A stretch of DNA of 17,623 nt. It comes from Parabacteroides sp. (GTDB lineage Bacteria > Bacteroidota > Bacteroidia > Bacteroidales > Tannerellaceae). Position 1 is the stretch's first letter. Each line of letters opens with the position of its first letter. Shown here in pieces: positions 6,957-17,586 of the stretch. Both the position numbers and the translations under genes were made by a program. The notes beneath the pieces are model-generated. The model worked only from the letters and a program-made list of their open reading frames with translations, was not told the DNA's origin and ran no database searches. The stretch covers positions 1 to 17,623 of the forward strand of contig JAHHQS010000078.1 of assembly GCA_020026285.1 (NCBI GenBank). The letters run 5' to 3'.

Positions 6957-8507
6957 ATGAGTTTTGAAATAATATATGTTTTTTTAGCTTTAATCGGGAT
7001 GATTACGGCTCTTGTGGTAGACAAGATGCGTCCAGGTATGATACTTCTTACTGTAGTTGTGTCTTTTCTATTTGTCGGTATCTTGTCTCCAAAAGAAATG
7101 CTTGAAGGCTTTAGTAATAAGGGCATGATAACCGTTGGTATGCTCTTTCTGGTAAGTGAGGGGATTCGTCAAAGTGGGGCTTTGGGACAATTAGTAAAAA
7201 AATTGTTGCCTTTAGAGAAAACAAATGTTTTCAAAGCACAGTTTAGAATGCTTCCTCCAATTGCTTTTATCTCCTCATTTTTGAATAATACTCCTGTTGT
7301 AGTTATTTTTGCTCCTATTATTAAATATTGGGCGGAATCAGTACGACTGCCTGCTACAAAGTTCTTGATACCTCTTTCATTTGTGACAATTTTAGGTGGA
7401 ATGTGTTCTTTGATAGGAACTTCAACTAATCTGGTTGTTCATGGAATGATTTTAGAAGCAGGTTATGAGGGCTTTTCAATGTTCGAATTAGGGAAGGTTG
7501 GTATTTTTATAGCATTAGCTGGAATTATTTACATATTTGCTTTTTCTAAATATTTGTTACCAGATAGCCGAACAGGAATTTCGGTTGACGAGGACGAGGA
7601 ACAGCATAGTGGCCTGCACCGGGTTGAAGCCGTTTTGGGAGCTCGTTTCCCCGGTATTAATAAAACATTGGGGGCATTTAATTTTACCCGCCATTATGGA
7701 GCAATAGTGAAAGAAGTCATTAGTGGAGGTAATCGTTATACTCATGATTTAGATAAAGTCTATATGAATGTTGGCGATACATTAATCCTTTGGGCTGATG
7801 ATTCCTTTATTCCAACATGGGGTGAATCAAGTGTCTTCTTGATGTTAGCGAATGGAGAAGAGCATCCTGAACCTGTTTCATCAAAGAAACGTCTTTTAGC
7901 ATTGGGTCTGCTTATTTTTATGATAGTTGGAGCAACGATAGGAGAACTACCTGTTTTTAGAGAAATGTTTCCAAATGTCAAATTGGATATGTTCTTTTTT
8001 GTCTGTGTTACAACTATTATTATGGCATGGACCAAGATATTCCCACCCAAAAAATATACGAAATATATTTCGTGGGATATATTGATAACTATAGCATGTG
8101 CATTTGCCATTAGTAAAGCGATGGTTAATTCTGGATTTGCTGATTTGATAGCTCAGAATATAATAGGCTTGACGGATGATTTAGGCCCATACGCTTTGCT
8201 TGCTATTCTTTTTATAATTACGAATGTCTTCACTGAATTAATAACGAACAATGCTGCAGCCGCTTTGAGTTTTCCTATCGCTTTATCAGTTGCTTCGCAA
8301 TTAGGTGTGGATCCGAAGCCGTTTTTTGTAGTAATTTGTATGGCTGCATCAGCAAGTTTTAGTACACCTATTGGTTATCAGACAAATTTGATAGTTCAGG
8401 GTGTCGGTGGTTATAAATTCATGGACTTTATAAAGGTAGGTCTGCCTTTGAATATAATAACGTTCTTGATATCTGTGTTTTTGATACCTCAGATATGGAG
8501 TTTTTAG
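6957..8507 (+). CDS. SLC13/DASS-family permease, probable sulfate importer
   Basis: 516-residue polytopic inner-membrane protein. It has the two inverted-repeat cores of the divalent anion:sodium symporter fold: SFLNNTP (107-113) with SLIGTSTN (151-158), and TNNAAA (430-435) with SASFSTPIGYQTN (465-477). These Asn-Thr and Ser-Asn-Thr motifs build the sodium and anion sites. Between the halves, at about residues 220-285, is a soluble segment resembling a single RCK_C (TrkA_C) domain; many relatives carry two. Hydrophobic stretches start at residue 4 and run to the last residues (IITFLISVFLIPQIW), with about ten membrane segments. The place between cysQ and cysC argues for sulfate as substrate, since no other sulfate transporter is in the window. 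A dicarboxylate substrate would be the alternative on family grounds alone. Confidence 0.85.
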   Translation: MSFEIIYVFLALIGMITALVVDKMRPGMILLTVVVSFLFVGILSPKEMLEGFSNKGMITVGMLFLVSEGIRQSGALGQLVKKLLPLEKTNVFKAQFRMLPPIAFISSFLNNTPVVVIFAPIIKYWAESVRLPATKFLIPLSFVTILGGMCSLIGTSTNLVVHGMILEAGYEGFSMFELGKVGIFIALAGIIYIFAFSKYLLPDSRTGISVDEDEEQHSGLHRVEAVLGARFPGINKTLGAFNFTRHYGAIVKEVISGGNRYTHDLDKVYMNVGDTLILWADDSFIPTWGESSVFLMLANGEEHPEPVSSKKRLLALGLLIFMIVGATIGELPVFREMFPNVKLDMFFFVCVTTIIMAWTKIFPPKKYTKYISWDILITIACAFAISKAMVNSGFADLIAQNIIGLTDDLGPYALLAILFIITNVFTELITNNAAAALSFPIALSVASQLGVDPKPFFVVICMAASASFSTPIGYQTNLIVQGVGGYKFMDFIKVGLPLNIITFLISVFLIPQIWSF

Positions 8508-8530
8508 AGTAAAATAGGTTCTTAATATAT

Positions 8531-9163
8531 ATGATGACAAAAGATAATGGATGTACAGGGACAAGCAATCCTAATAATGTATATCCAATTTTTGATAAAA
8601 TGATGAATCGCTCAGATAAAGAGGAACTCTTACATCAAAAAGGAATGATGGTTTGGTTCACGGGATTGAGTGGTTCTGGAAAAAGTACAATAGCTATTGC
8701 TTTAGAGAGAGAATTACATAAGCGAGGCTTGTTATGTCGTATTTTAGATGGTGACAATATCAGAAGTGGCATAAATAACAATTTGGGCTTTTCCGCATCA
8801 GATCGTGTGGAAAATATTCGTCGTATAGCGGAAGTTGGCAAATTGTTTGTAGATACTGGAATTATAACATTGGCAGCGTTTATTAGTCCGAACAATGATA
8901 TTCGCAAAATGGCAGCATCTATTATCGGTGAAAAAGACTTTATGGAGGTTTATGTCAGTACTCCTATTGAAGAGTGTGAACGTCGTGATGTTAAAGGCCT
9001 TTATGCCAAGGCTCGAAAAGGGGAGATAAAGAACTTTACTGGTATTTCAGCTCCATTCGAGGCTCCTGAACATCCATCTTTATCATTAGATACATCTGTT
9101 CTTTCTCTTGAAGAATCAGTGAATAAATTGTTAGAAATCATATTACCGAAAATAAGTAAATAA
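8531..9163 (+). CDS. cysC: Adenylylsulfate (APS) kinase
   Basis: 210-residue cytosolic P-loop kinase that phosphorylates APS at the 3' position with ATP to give PAPS. The Walker A motif is GLSGSGKST (45-53). It is followed by [19 protein letters not shown] (the APS-binding region), FISPNND in the position of the usual FISP motif, and the [19 protein letters not shown] lid segment. The N-terminal segment before the P-loop is about 20 residues longer than needed for the fold, but its [12 protein letters not shown] part matches my recollection of Bacteroides CysC, so a late start is unlikely. ATG codons at 8531 and 8534 are adjacent and cannot be told apart. It begins 23 bases after the permease and 10 bases before cysD. 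Dedicated PAPS production fits the downstream sulfotransferase. Confidence 0.95.
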   Translation: MMTKDNGCTGTSNPNNVYPIFDKMMNRSDKEELLHQKGMMVWFTGLSGSGKSTIAIALERELHKRGLLCRILDGDNIRSGINNNLGFSASDRVENIRRIAEVGKLFVDTGIITLAAFISPNNDIRKMAASIIGEKDFMEVYVSTPIEECERRDVKGLYAKARKGEIKNFTGISAPFEAPEHPSLSLDTSVLSLEESVNKLLEIILPKISK

Positions 9164-9173
9164 AGATATAATT

Positions 9174-10082
9174 ATGTCTGGATATAAATTAAGTCATTTG
9201 CAGGAACTAGAGGCCGAGGCTATCTATATTATTCGTGAAGTGGCAGCAGAGTTTGAAAATCCTGTTATGCTTTATTCAATAGGCAAGGATTCGTCAGTGA
9301 TGGTTCGTCTGGCCGAGAAAGCGTTTGCACCAGGTAAAGTTCCATTCCCTTTAATGCATATTGATTCAAAATGGAAATTCAAAGAGATGATTGAATTCCG
9401 TGATAATTATGCTAAGAAATATGGGTGGAATTTGATTGTCGAATCCAATATGGAAGCATTTAAAGCAGGTGTTGGACCATTTACTCATGGAAGTAAAGTA
9501 CATACCGATTTGATGAAAACTCAAGCTTTATTACATGCTTTGGACAAGTATAAATTTGATGCGGCATTTGGTGGTGCTCGTCGTGATGAAGAAAAGAGCC
9601 GTGCTAAAGAACGTATTTTCTCTTTCCGTGATAAATTCCATCAATGGGATCCTAAAAATCAGCGTCCTGAATTGTGGGATATTTATAATACGCGTATTCA
9701 TAAAGGCGAAAGTATTCGTGTGTTTCCATTGTCAAATTGGACCGAACTTGATATCTGGCAATATATTCGTTTGGAAAATATTCCGATTGTTCCATTATAT
9801 TTTGCAAAAGAACGTCCTGTTGTCGAGATTGATGGTAATTTAATTATGGCCGACGACGATAGATTGCCTCAGGAATACAAAGAAAAAATTCAGATGAGAA
9901 TGGTTCGTTTCCGAACCTTAGGATGCTGGCCTTTAACTGGTGCTGTTGAAAGTAATGCCGATACAATAGAGAAAATTGTTGAGGAAATGATGACAACAAC
10001 AAAGAGTGAACGTACTACTCGCGTGATAGACTTCGACCAGGATGCAAGTATGGAACAAAAGAAACGTGAAGGATATTTCTAA
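9174..10082 (+). CDS. cysD: Sulfate adenylyltransferase subunit 2
   Basis: 302 residues, the standard CysD length. Catalytic subunit of ATP sulfurylase, which forms APS from sulfate and ATP. The PP-loop is YSIGKDSS at 34-41. Other family segments are [39 protein letters not shown] and the C-terminal [21 protein letters not shown]. It works as a heterodimer with CysN, whose gene starts 19 bases downstream. It belongs to the assumed permease-cysC-cysD-cysN transcript. Nothing in the sequence is truncated or unusual. Confidence 0.97.
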   Translation: MSGYKLSHLQELEAEAIYIIREVAAEFENPVMLYSIGKDSSVMVRLAEKAFAPGKVPFPLMHIDSKWKFKEMIEFRDNYAKKYGWNLIVESNMEAFKAGVGPFTHGSKVHTDLMKTQALLHALDKYKFDAAFGGARRDEEKSRAKERIFSFRDKFHQWDPKNQRPELWDIYNTRIHKGESIRVFPLSNWTELDIWQYIRLENIPIVPLYFAKERPVVEIDGNLIMADDDRLPQEYKEKIQMRMVRFRTLGCWPLTGAVESNADTIEKIVEEMMTTTKSERTTRVIDFDQDASMEQKKREGYF

Positions 10083-10101
10083 TTTCAAAGCAAAAGATAT
10101 T

Positions 10102-11535
10102 ATGGCAACATTAAATATAAAAGAATATTTAGATAGAGATGAACAGAAAGACCTGTTGCGTTTTCTTACTGCCGGATCAGTAGATGACGGTAAGTCAACT
10201 TTGATTGGTCGTTTGTTGTTTGATAGCAAGAAATTATACGAAGATCAATTAGATGCTCTTGAACGTGATAGTAAACGAATGGGAAACGCTGGAGAACATA
10301 TCGATTACGCTTTATTGTTAGATGGTTTGAAAGCAGAGCGCGAACAAGGTATCACAATTGACGTAGCTTATAGATATTTCAGTACCAATAACAGAAAATT
10401 TATCATCGCAGATACTCCGGGACATGAACAGTATACTCGTAATATGATTACGGGCGGTTCAACAGCAAATTTGGCTGTTATCTTGGTGGATGCTCGTACT
10501 GGTGTGATAACTCAGACTCGTCGTCATTCTTATTTGGTTTCCTTATTAGGCATTCACCATGTCGTTTTAGCAGTAAATAAGATGGACTTGGTAAATTTTG
10601 ACAAACAGGTGTTTGACAAAATTGTTTCAGATTATATGTCATTTGTAGAGCCATTAGGAATCGATGATGTTACTTGTATTCCTTTGTCAGCCTTGGATGG
10701 AGATAATGTTGTTGATAAAAGTGAAAGAACTCCTTGGTACGAAGGGCAGTCTTTGCTGGACTACTTGGAAACGGTTCCAATTGATAAAGATAGAAACTAT
10801 GAAAACTTCCGTTTCCCTGTACAGTATGTATTGAGACCAAATCTGGATTTCCGTGGTTTCTGTGGTAAGGTGGCAAGTGGTGTTATCCATAAAGGTGATG
10901 AAATCATGGCTTTACCTTCAGGTAAGAAATCGAAAGTGAAGAGTATTGTTACTTACGAAGGAGAGCTGGATGAGGCTTATCCTCCAATGTGTGTAACGTT
11001 GACATTGGAAGATGAAATAGATGTTTCCCGTGGTGAAATGCTTGTTTGTCCGGATGATCTCCCTGAAGAAAAACGTTGCTTCGAAGCCATGTTGGTATGG
11101 ATGGATGAAGAAGCTATGAATGTGAACAAGCAATTCTATTTGAAGCAGACAACTAATACAACTCGTGCTCGTATTGATAAGATCCGCTATAAGGTGGATG
11201 TTAATACAATGGAAAAATCGGCTGTTGAACATTTGGTCTTGAATGAAATAGGTAAGGTCGTTATTTCAACGAATAAAGAATTATTCTTCGATCCTTATGT
11301 CAAGAATAAACAAACAGGTTCGTTTGTTTTGATTGATCCTATAACAAATAATACAGCTGCTGTAGGTATGATACTGAATCCTGTTGATGATAATCAATTA
11401 GCTACTGAGTCAGAAAGTGGTGTGATTACATTAAATTTCGTGGAATTAGGAATCAAACCAGAACATTATGATGTTGTCGAAAAAGTTTGTAAGGAAATCG
11501 AGAGACAAGGTGTGGAATTGAGAATTATAAAATAA
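10102..11535 (+). CDS. cysN: Sulfate adenylyltransferase subunit 1 (GTPase)
   Basis: 477 residues from the start chosen here. Translation-factor-type GTPase whose GTP hydrolysis drives APS synthesis by CysD. GTPase motifs: GSVDDGKST (25-33), GITID with switch Thr (83-87), DTPGH (104-108), NKMD (159-162) and the SAL motif (around SALDGDN). Two beta-barrel domains follow from about residue 225. An in-frame ATG at 10042 would add 20 residues, but that segment overlaps cysD by 41 bases and reads as unconserved basic sequence; the ATG at 10102, 19 bases after the cysD stop, gives [21 protein letters not shown], which fits known N-termini. There is no fused CysC domain; the kinase is the separate gene upstream. 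Confidence 0.96.
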   Translation: MATLNIKEYLDRDEQKDLLRFLTAGSVDDGKSTLIGRLLFDSKKLYEDQLDALERDSKRMGNAGEHIDYALLLDGLKAEREQGITIDVAYRYFSTNNRKFIIADTPGHEQYTRNMITGGSTANLAVILVDARTGVITQTRRHSYLVSLLGIHHVVLAVNKMDLVNFDKQVFDKIVSDYMSFVEPLGIDDVTCIPLSALDGDNVVDKSERTPWYEGQSLLDYLETVPIDKDRNYENFRFPVQYVLRPNLDFRGFCGKVASGVIHKGDEIMALPSGKKSKVKSIVTYEGELDEAYPPMCVTLTLEDEIDVSRGEMLVCPDDLPEEKRCFEAMLVWMDEEAMNVNKQFYLKQTTNTTRARIDKIRYKVDVNTMEKSAVEHLVLNEIGKVVISTNKELFFDPYVKNKQTGSFVLIDPITNNTAAVGMILNPVDDNQLATESESGVITLNFVELGIKPEHYDVVEKVCKEIERQGVELRIIK

Positions 11536-11552
11536 ATATGAATATGTATAAT

Positions 11553-11589
11553 CCTTCTTGATTTAGATTCCAAATTTAAATCAGGAAGG
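11553..11589 (+). promoter_or_regulatory. Long intercistronic hairpin between cysN and the sulfotransferase gene
   Basis: CCTTCTTGATTTA (11553-11565) pairs with TAAATCAGGAAGG (11577-11589), 13 bp with one T-G pair, and the helix can extend inward to leave a CCA loop. It is followed by TCCTTTT, a weak T-run. It may be a partial terminator or an RNA-processing signal that sets the ratio of PAPS synthesis to sulfotransferase. No TAnnTTTG promoter is seen between it and the ATG at 11610. Confidence 0.5.
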
Positions 11590-11609
11590 TCCTTTTAGAT
11601 TAAAATAGT

Positions 11610-12713
11610 ATGGGACTACTTCAATTTGATAAGTTGCCAATTAATACGTTGGTTGGTGCCGATTGGAAAACATTTCAGGAGGTAACCAGAAATCAGCAGA
11701 TCGGTGACGAGTATAAATCTAAATTTAGATTAACGAAGGCTGTTTGCCGTTTATTGAGTTCTTTAAAACCAATAGAAGACCGTAGTTATGCAAAAATTGA
11801 AAATGAAACGATGGATATAGATCCGTTGTTTATTCTTGGGCATTGGCGTAGTGGAACAACTTTTGTTCATAATGTTTTTGCTTGTGATAAGCATTTTGGG
11901 TATACCACAACTTATCAGACCGTATTTCCTAATTTGATGTTGTGGGGACAGCCTTTCTTTAAAAAAAATATGTCATTTTTGATGCCAGACCATCGTCCGA
12001 CTGATAATATGGAATTAAAAGTAGATTTGCCTCAAGAGGAAGAATTTGCGCTTTCAAACATGATGCCTTATACTTATTATAATTTCTGGTTCTTTCCTCA
12101 AAACATGATGGAATATTGTGATAAGTATTTATTATTTAATGCAATTACAGAAGAAGAACGCCAGATATTTATGAATACTTTCAAAAAGCTGGTACGAATC
12201 TCTTTGCATAATACAGGAGGTACTCAGTATTTAAGTAAAAATCCTCCCCATACTGGTCGTGTGAAGACATTACTGGAATTATTCCCTAATGCAAAATTTA
12301 TATATTTAAAGCGTAATCCGTATACGGTTTTTGAAAGTACACGTAGTTTCTTTATCAATACAATCAAACCTTTGAAATTTCAATCTATTTCGGATGAAGA
12401 ATTGATACAAAACTTTGTAGAAGTATATAAACGTTTGTTCTATAAGTTCGAAGAGGAAAAAGTTTTGATTCCTGAAGGTAATTTATATGAATTGAAGTTC
12501 GAAGATTTCGAACAGGATGCGTTTGATATAACTGAGGATATTTATAAACAATTAAACTTGCCTAATTTTGAAGAGTCAAAAAATAGTATTTCAGAATATC
12601 TGGGTAAGAAGAAAGGTTATAAAAAGAATAAATACAAATACGAAGAATCTACAATCCGAACGGTTGATGATAATTGGGGAATGGCCGTGGATAAATGGGG
12701 TTATTCAATTTAA
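11610..12713 (+). CDS. PAPS-dependent sulfotransferase
   Basis: 367 residues, soluble with no signal peptide, of the bacterial sulfotransferase family (Sulfotransf_3 type). It transfers the sulfuryl group of PAPS to a hydroxyl or similar acceptor. The 5'-phosphosulfate-binding loop is GHWRSGTT (77-84), and the 3'-phosphate-binding segment is FIYLKRNPYTVFESTRSFF (230-248) with the expected Arg (235) and Ser (243). KNPPHTGR (210-217) is a further conserved family segment. It lies 74 bases after cysN across a hairpin and 12 bases before a secreted PCMD-like protein. From memory, a B. thetaiotaomicron sulfotransferase (BT_0416) in a similar cluster sulfonates cholesterol and other steroids; this gene is a candidate orthologue, but a lipid or glycan acceptor cannot be excluded. 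Confidence 0.88.
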   Translation: MGLLQFDKLPINTLVGADWKTFQEVTRNQQIGDEYKSKFRLTKAVCRLLSSLKPIEDRSYAKIENETMDIDPLFILGHWRSGTTFVHNVFACDKHFGYTTTYQTVFPNLMLWGQPFFKKNMSFLMPDHRPTDNMELKVDLPQEEEFALSNMMPYTYYNFWFFPQNMMEYCDKYLLFNAITEEERQIFMNTFKKLVRISLHNTGGTQYLSKNPPHTGRVKTLLELFPNAKFIYLKRNPYTVFESTRSFFINTIKPLKFQSISDEELIQNFVEVYKRLFYKFEEEKVLIPEGNLYELKFEDFEQDAFDITEDIYKQLNLPNFEESKNSISEYLGKKKGYKKNKYKYEESTIRTVDDNWGMAVDKWGYSI

Positions 12714-12725
12714 AGAAATATAAAA

Positions 12726-13721
12726 ATGAGACGATGTATTTATATTTGCTGGATGATTTTAAGTTTAAATCTTCTTGGATGGCAACTTAAAGCACAAAGT
12801 CTTCAGCAAAATCAGGAATCGAAAAAGAAAGAACGTGTAGAACCAATACCTTATGGAGATATGGAAAATTGGTTCGTTCGCGAAATAACCGAATCAAGAA
12901 TAATTGGTGGAGCAAAGAAAATTCTTTATGAAATAGCTCCTTCTGATACATTGAAAGGTAACATCCCTTATTCTAATCGAGGTGGAAGTAATTGGGGTAA
13001 TTCAAACGTAATGGCGAAAGTTGCCGGTATCGTTAAAACCAACGTGTCAGTTTTTCCTGAGAGAAGAGATAATGGATGGTGTGTCCGTATGGAAACTCGT
13101 ATGGAAAAGGTGAAGGTTTTAGGTATCGTTGATATTGAGGTGGTTGCTGCTGGTTCATTATTCCTAGGAAAAATACATGAACCTATTCGGGGAGTCAAAA
13201 ATCCTCAGAGTATGTTGCTGAGTGGAATACCTTTTACGAAACGTCCAAAAGCTGTCCGTTTTGATTACAAAGCTAAAGTGATGCCAGAAAACTGGCGAGT
13301 TTATAGTCCCGGATTAGGCCGTAAAAGTAAAATTCCTGGACAAGATTCATTGGCCGTTATTTTGATTTTGCAGAAAAGATGGGAAGATAAACAGGGTAAC
13401 GTCTATGGTAAGCGTGTTGGTACAATGATAGAACGTTACTCGGAATCGACAAATGGGTGGGTAAATAATGCTACTTATCCAATTCTTTATGGAAATATAA
13501 CATCTCATCCTTCCTATAAGAATTATATGCATATTCAGGATGAAAATCGATATACGGTAAATAGTAAAGGTGAAAGTGTTCCTATTAAGGAAATAGGTTG
13601 GGCTGAGGCTGATGAAACGCCAACACATATAATATTGCAATTCGTTTCAAGTCATGGCGGTGCTTATACAGGATCTATAGGGAATACGCTTTGGATTGAC
13701 AATGTCAAATTAGTTTATTGA
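12726..13721 (+). CDS. Secreted PCMD-like protein, role unknown
   Basis: 331 residues. The N-terminus is a Sec signal peptide: MRR, a hydrophobic core from residue 4 to 21, and a likely cleavage after LKA (23). No lipobox cysteine follows, so a soluble periplasmic or surface protein is expected. The C-terminal half looks like a beta-rich jelly-roll, with segments PKAVRFDYKAKV (about 177-188), DSLAVILILQKRW, THIILQFVSSHGG and the closing IGNTLWIDNVKLVY. This pattern is that of the PCMD (putative carbohydrate metabolism) domain seen in many Bacteroidales surface proteins, which resembles carbohydrate-binding modules; I assign it from recall. The GDMENWF start of the mature region is also typical. 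It follows the sulfotransferase by 12 bases, so the pair is very likely cotranscribed. Function and ligand are not known. Confidence 0.75.
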   Translation: MRRCIYICWMILSLNLLGWQLKAQSLQQNQESKKKERVEPIPYGDMENWFVREITESRIIGGAKKILYEIAPSDTLKGNIPYSNRGGSNWGNSNVMAKVAGIVKTNVSVFPERRDNGWCVRMETRMEKVKVLGIVDIEVVAAGSLFLGKIHEPIRGVKNPQSMLLSGIPFTKRPKAVRFDYKAKVMPENWRVYSPGLGRKSKIPGQDSLAVILILQKRWEDKQGNVYGKRVGTMIERYSESTNGWVNNATYPILYGNITSHPSYKNYMHIQDENRYTVNSKGESVPIKEIGWAEADETPTHIILQFVSSHGGAYTGSIGNTLWIDNVKLVY

Positions 13722-13739
13722 TTTGAAAATAAGGATTAA

Positions 13740-16276
<2,537 letters not shown>

Positions 16277-16287
16277 CGGATTTTTTC

Positions 16288-16295
16288 TATTTTTG
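16288..16295 (+). promoter_or_regulatory. Promoter -7 box for dapA
   Basis: TATTTTTG matches TAnnTTTG and lies 33 bases before the dapA ATG. The region where a -33 element would fall is inside the hairpin of the preceding terminator, and no TTTG is seen there. Confidence 0.5.
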
Positions 16296-16328
16296 CAAAG
16301 AGTAAAGAGATTTGTCAATTAAAAACAT

Positions 16329-17222
16329 ATGGCGGATATAAATTTAAAAGGAATGGGTGTAGCATTGATTACACCTTTCAAAGAAGATGAAAGCGTAGAC
16401 TATGAAGCTTTAAGTCGGTTGGTAGATCATTTGTTACAGAATGGTGCGGATTATCTTGTCGTTTTGGGAACAACTGCTGAAACGCCAACATTGACTGAAG
16501 ATGAAAAGAAAAAAATATTAGATTTAGTTATAACAAAGGTTCGTCATCGTATCCCTATTGTTTTAGGACTTGGAGGTAATTGTACCAAAGCGATTGTTGA
16601 AAAGCTAAAGACTGATAATTTTGATGATATAGATGCCATTCTTTCAGTTGTTCCTTATTATAACAAACCGTCACAGGAAGGAATTTATCAGCATTATAGT
16701 GCAATCGCTAGAGCAACAAAGCTCCCTGTTATTTTATATAACGTTCCTGGTAGAACAGGTGTAAATATGACAGCAGAAACGACTTTACGTTTGGCTCATG
16801 ATTTTAAAAATATTATAGCGGTAAAGGAGGCTTCCGGAAATATAACTCAAATGGATGACATTATTAAGAATAAACCTAAAGATTTTAATGTGATTTCAGG
16901 AGATGATGGAATAACTTTCCCTTTAATTACGCTAGGAGCAATAGGTGTGATTTCTGTAATTGGAAATGCATTGCCTCGCGAATTTAGTAAAATGGTTCGT
17001 CTGTCTCTTGCTGGTGATTATGAAAATGCGAGAACCATTCATCATCGTTTCACTGAATTATTTAGTTTGTTGTTTGTTGATGGAAATCCTGCAGGTGTAA
17101 AAAGTATGTTAAGTATGATGGGATTTGTTGAAAATAAACTTCGTTTACCATTGGTACCTACCAGAATTGTCACTTACGAAAAAATTCGTCATGTCTTGCA
17201 GGAATTAAGCATCAAGTGCTGA
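16329..17222 (+). CDS. dapA: 4-hydroxy-tetrahydrodipicolinate synthase
   Basis: 297 residues, usual length. It condenses pyruvate with aspartate semialdehyde in the lysine / diaminopimelate pathway and so feeds peptidoglycan synthesis. It is a TIM barrel: the GTTAETPTL loop (47-55), YYNKPSQEG (110-118), LYNVPGRTGVN with Tyr137 and Arg142, and the Schiff-base lysine in AVKEASGN (Lys166). GDDGITFPLITLGA (about 197-210) is the closing family segment. The residues that separate it from N-acetylneuraminate lyase, including the Arg after YNVPG, are present. It appears to be transcribed alone, from a -7 box in the preceding terminator to the long hairpin behind it. Confidence 0.96.
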   Translation: MADINLKGMGVALITPFKEDESVDYEALSRLVDHLLQNGADYLVVLGTTAETPTLTEDEKKKILDLVITKVRHRIPIVLGLGGNCTKAIVEKLKTDNFDDIDAILSVVPYYNKPSQEGIYQHYSAIARATKLPVILYNVPGRTGVNMTAETTLRLAHDFKNIIAVKEASGNITQMDDIIKNKPKDFNVISGDDGITFPLITLGAIGVISVIGNALPREFSKMVRLSLAGDYENARTIHHRFTELFSLLFVDGNPAGVKSMLSMMGFVENKLRLPLVPTRIVTYEKIRHVLQELSIKC

Positions 17223-17270
17223 TTCGTTTTAAGAGAAGACAAGTAATTTATATTCAATATATTTAGAAGG

Positions 17271-17338
17271 AATACTTTAGAATCTTTCTTTTGTGGATTA
17301 TCTCTCAAAAAGGAAGATTCTAAAGTATTTTTATTTTA
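17271..17338 (+). terminator. Long-stem terminator after dapA
   Basis: AATACTTTAGAATCTT (17271-17286) is perfectly complementary to 17314-17329. The stem continues inward with TCTTTT against AAAAGG, including one T-G pair, for about 22 bp around a 15-base loop. TATTTTTATTTT follows. The stem is longer than an ordinary terminator, so a small inverted-repeat element is an alternative reading. The rest of the gap to the tRNA (17339-17441) shows nothing recognisable beyond AT-rich sequence. Confidence 0.75.
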
Positions 17339-17441
17339 TAGAGATCTGTGAAAATGAAAATCGACGACGCTGTTAATAGTATATTTAGTGGAATTGATGG
17401 TTTATGAAAAAATATAGAATGAATAAAAACTGACAAATAAA

Positions 17442-17472
17442 TTTGTTTAATAAAAAAATATAACTACCTTTG
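17442..17472 (+). promoter_or_regulatory. Promoter for the tRNA-Arg genes
   Basis: TTTG (17442-17445), a 19-bp spacer and TACCTTTG (17465-17472): the best full match to the Bacteroidetes consensus in the window. It lies 19 bases upstream of the tRNA, as expected for a stable-RNA gene. Confidence 0.8.
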
Positions 17473-17491
17473 CACCGCAATCGAGAAAAAT

Positions 17492-17565
17492 GGCTCGCTA
17501 GCTCAACTGAATAGAGCATTTGACTACGGATCAAAAGGTTATAGGTTTGAATCCTATGCGAGTCA
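17492..17565 (+). tRNA. tRNA-Arg (anticodon ACG)
   Basis: Complete cloverleaf of 74 nt. Acceptor GGCTCGC (17492-17498) pairs with GCGAGTC (17558-17564), one G-T pair, and A73 is at 17565. D stem GCTC/GAGC, anticodon stem TTTGA/TCAAA around loop CTACGGA with anticodon ACG at 17526-17528, five-base variable region, T stem ATAGG/CCTAT with loop TTTGAAT. CCA is not encoded. A20, the arginine identity base, is present. The D loop has G18-A19 rather than G18-G19 and the T loop has T56 rather than C56, a matched change. ACG implies A34-to-inosine editing by TadA to read CGN codons. Confidence 0.95.
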
Positions 17566-17586
17566 CATAATGTAATAATATTTATT

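Noticed and set aside
10042..10101. Upstream extension of cysN by 20 residues
   Set aside because: It overlaps the end of cysD by 41 bases and adds unconserved basic sequence; the ATG at 10102 gives a family-like N-terminus.
17354..17407. 17-codon frame (MKIDDAVNSIFSGIDGL) between dapA and the tRNA
   Set aside because: Too short to judge, no promoter box directly upstream and no similarity I recognise.
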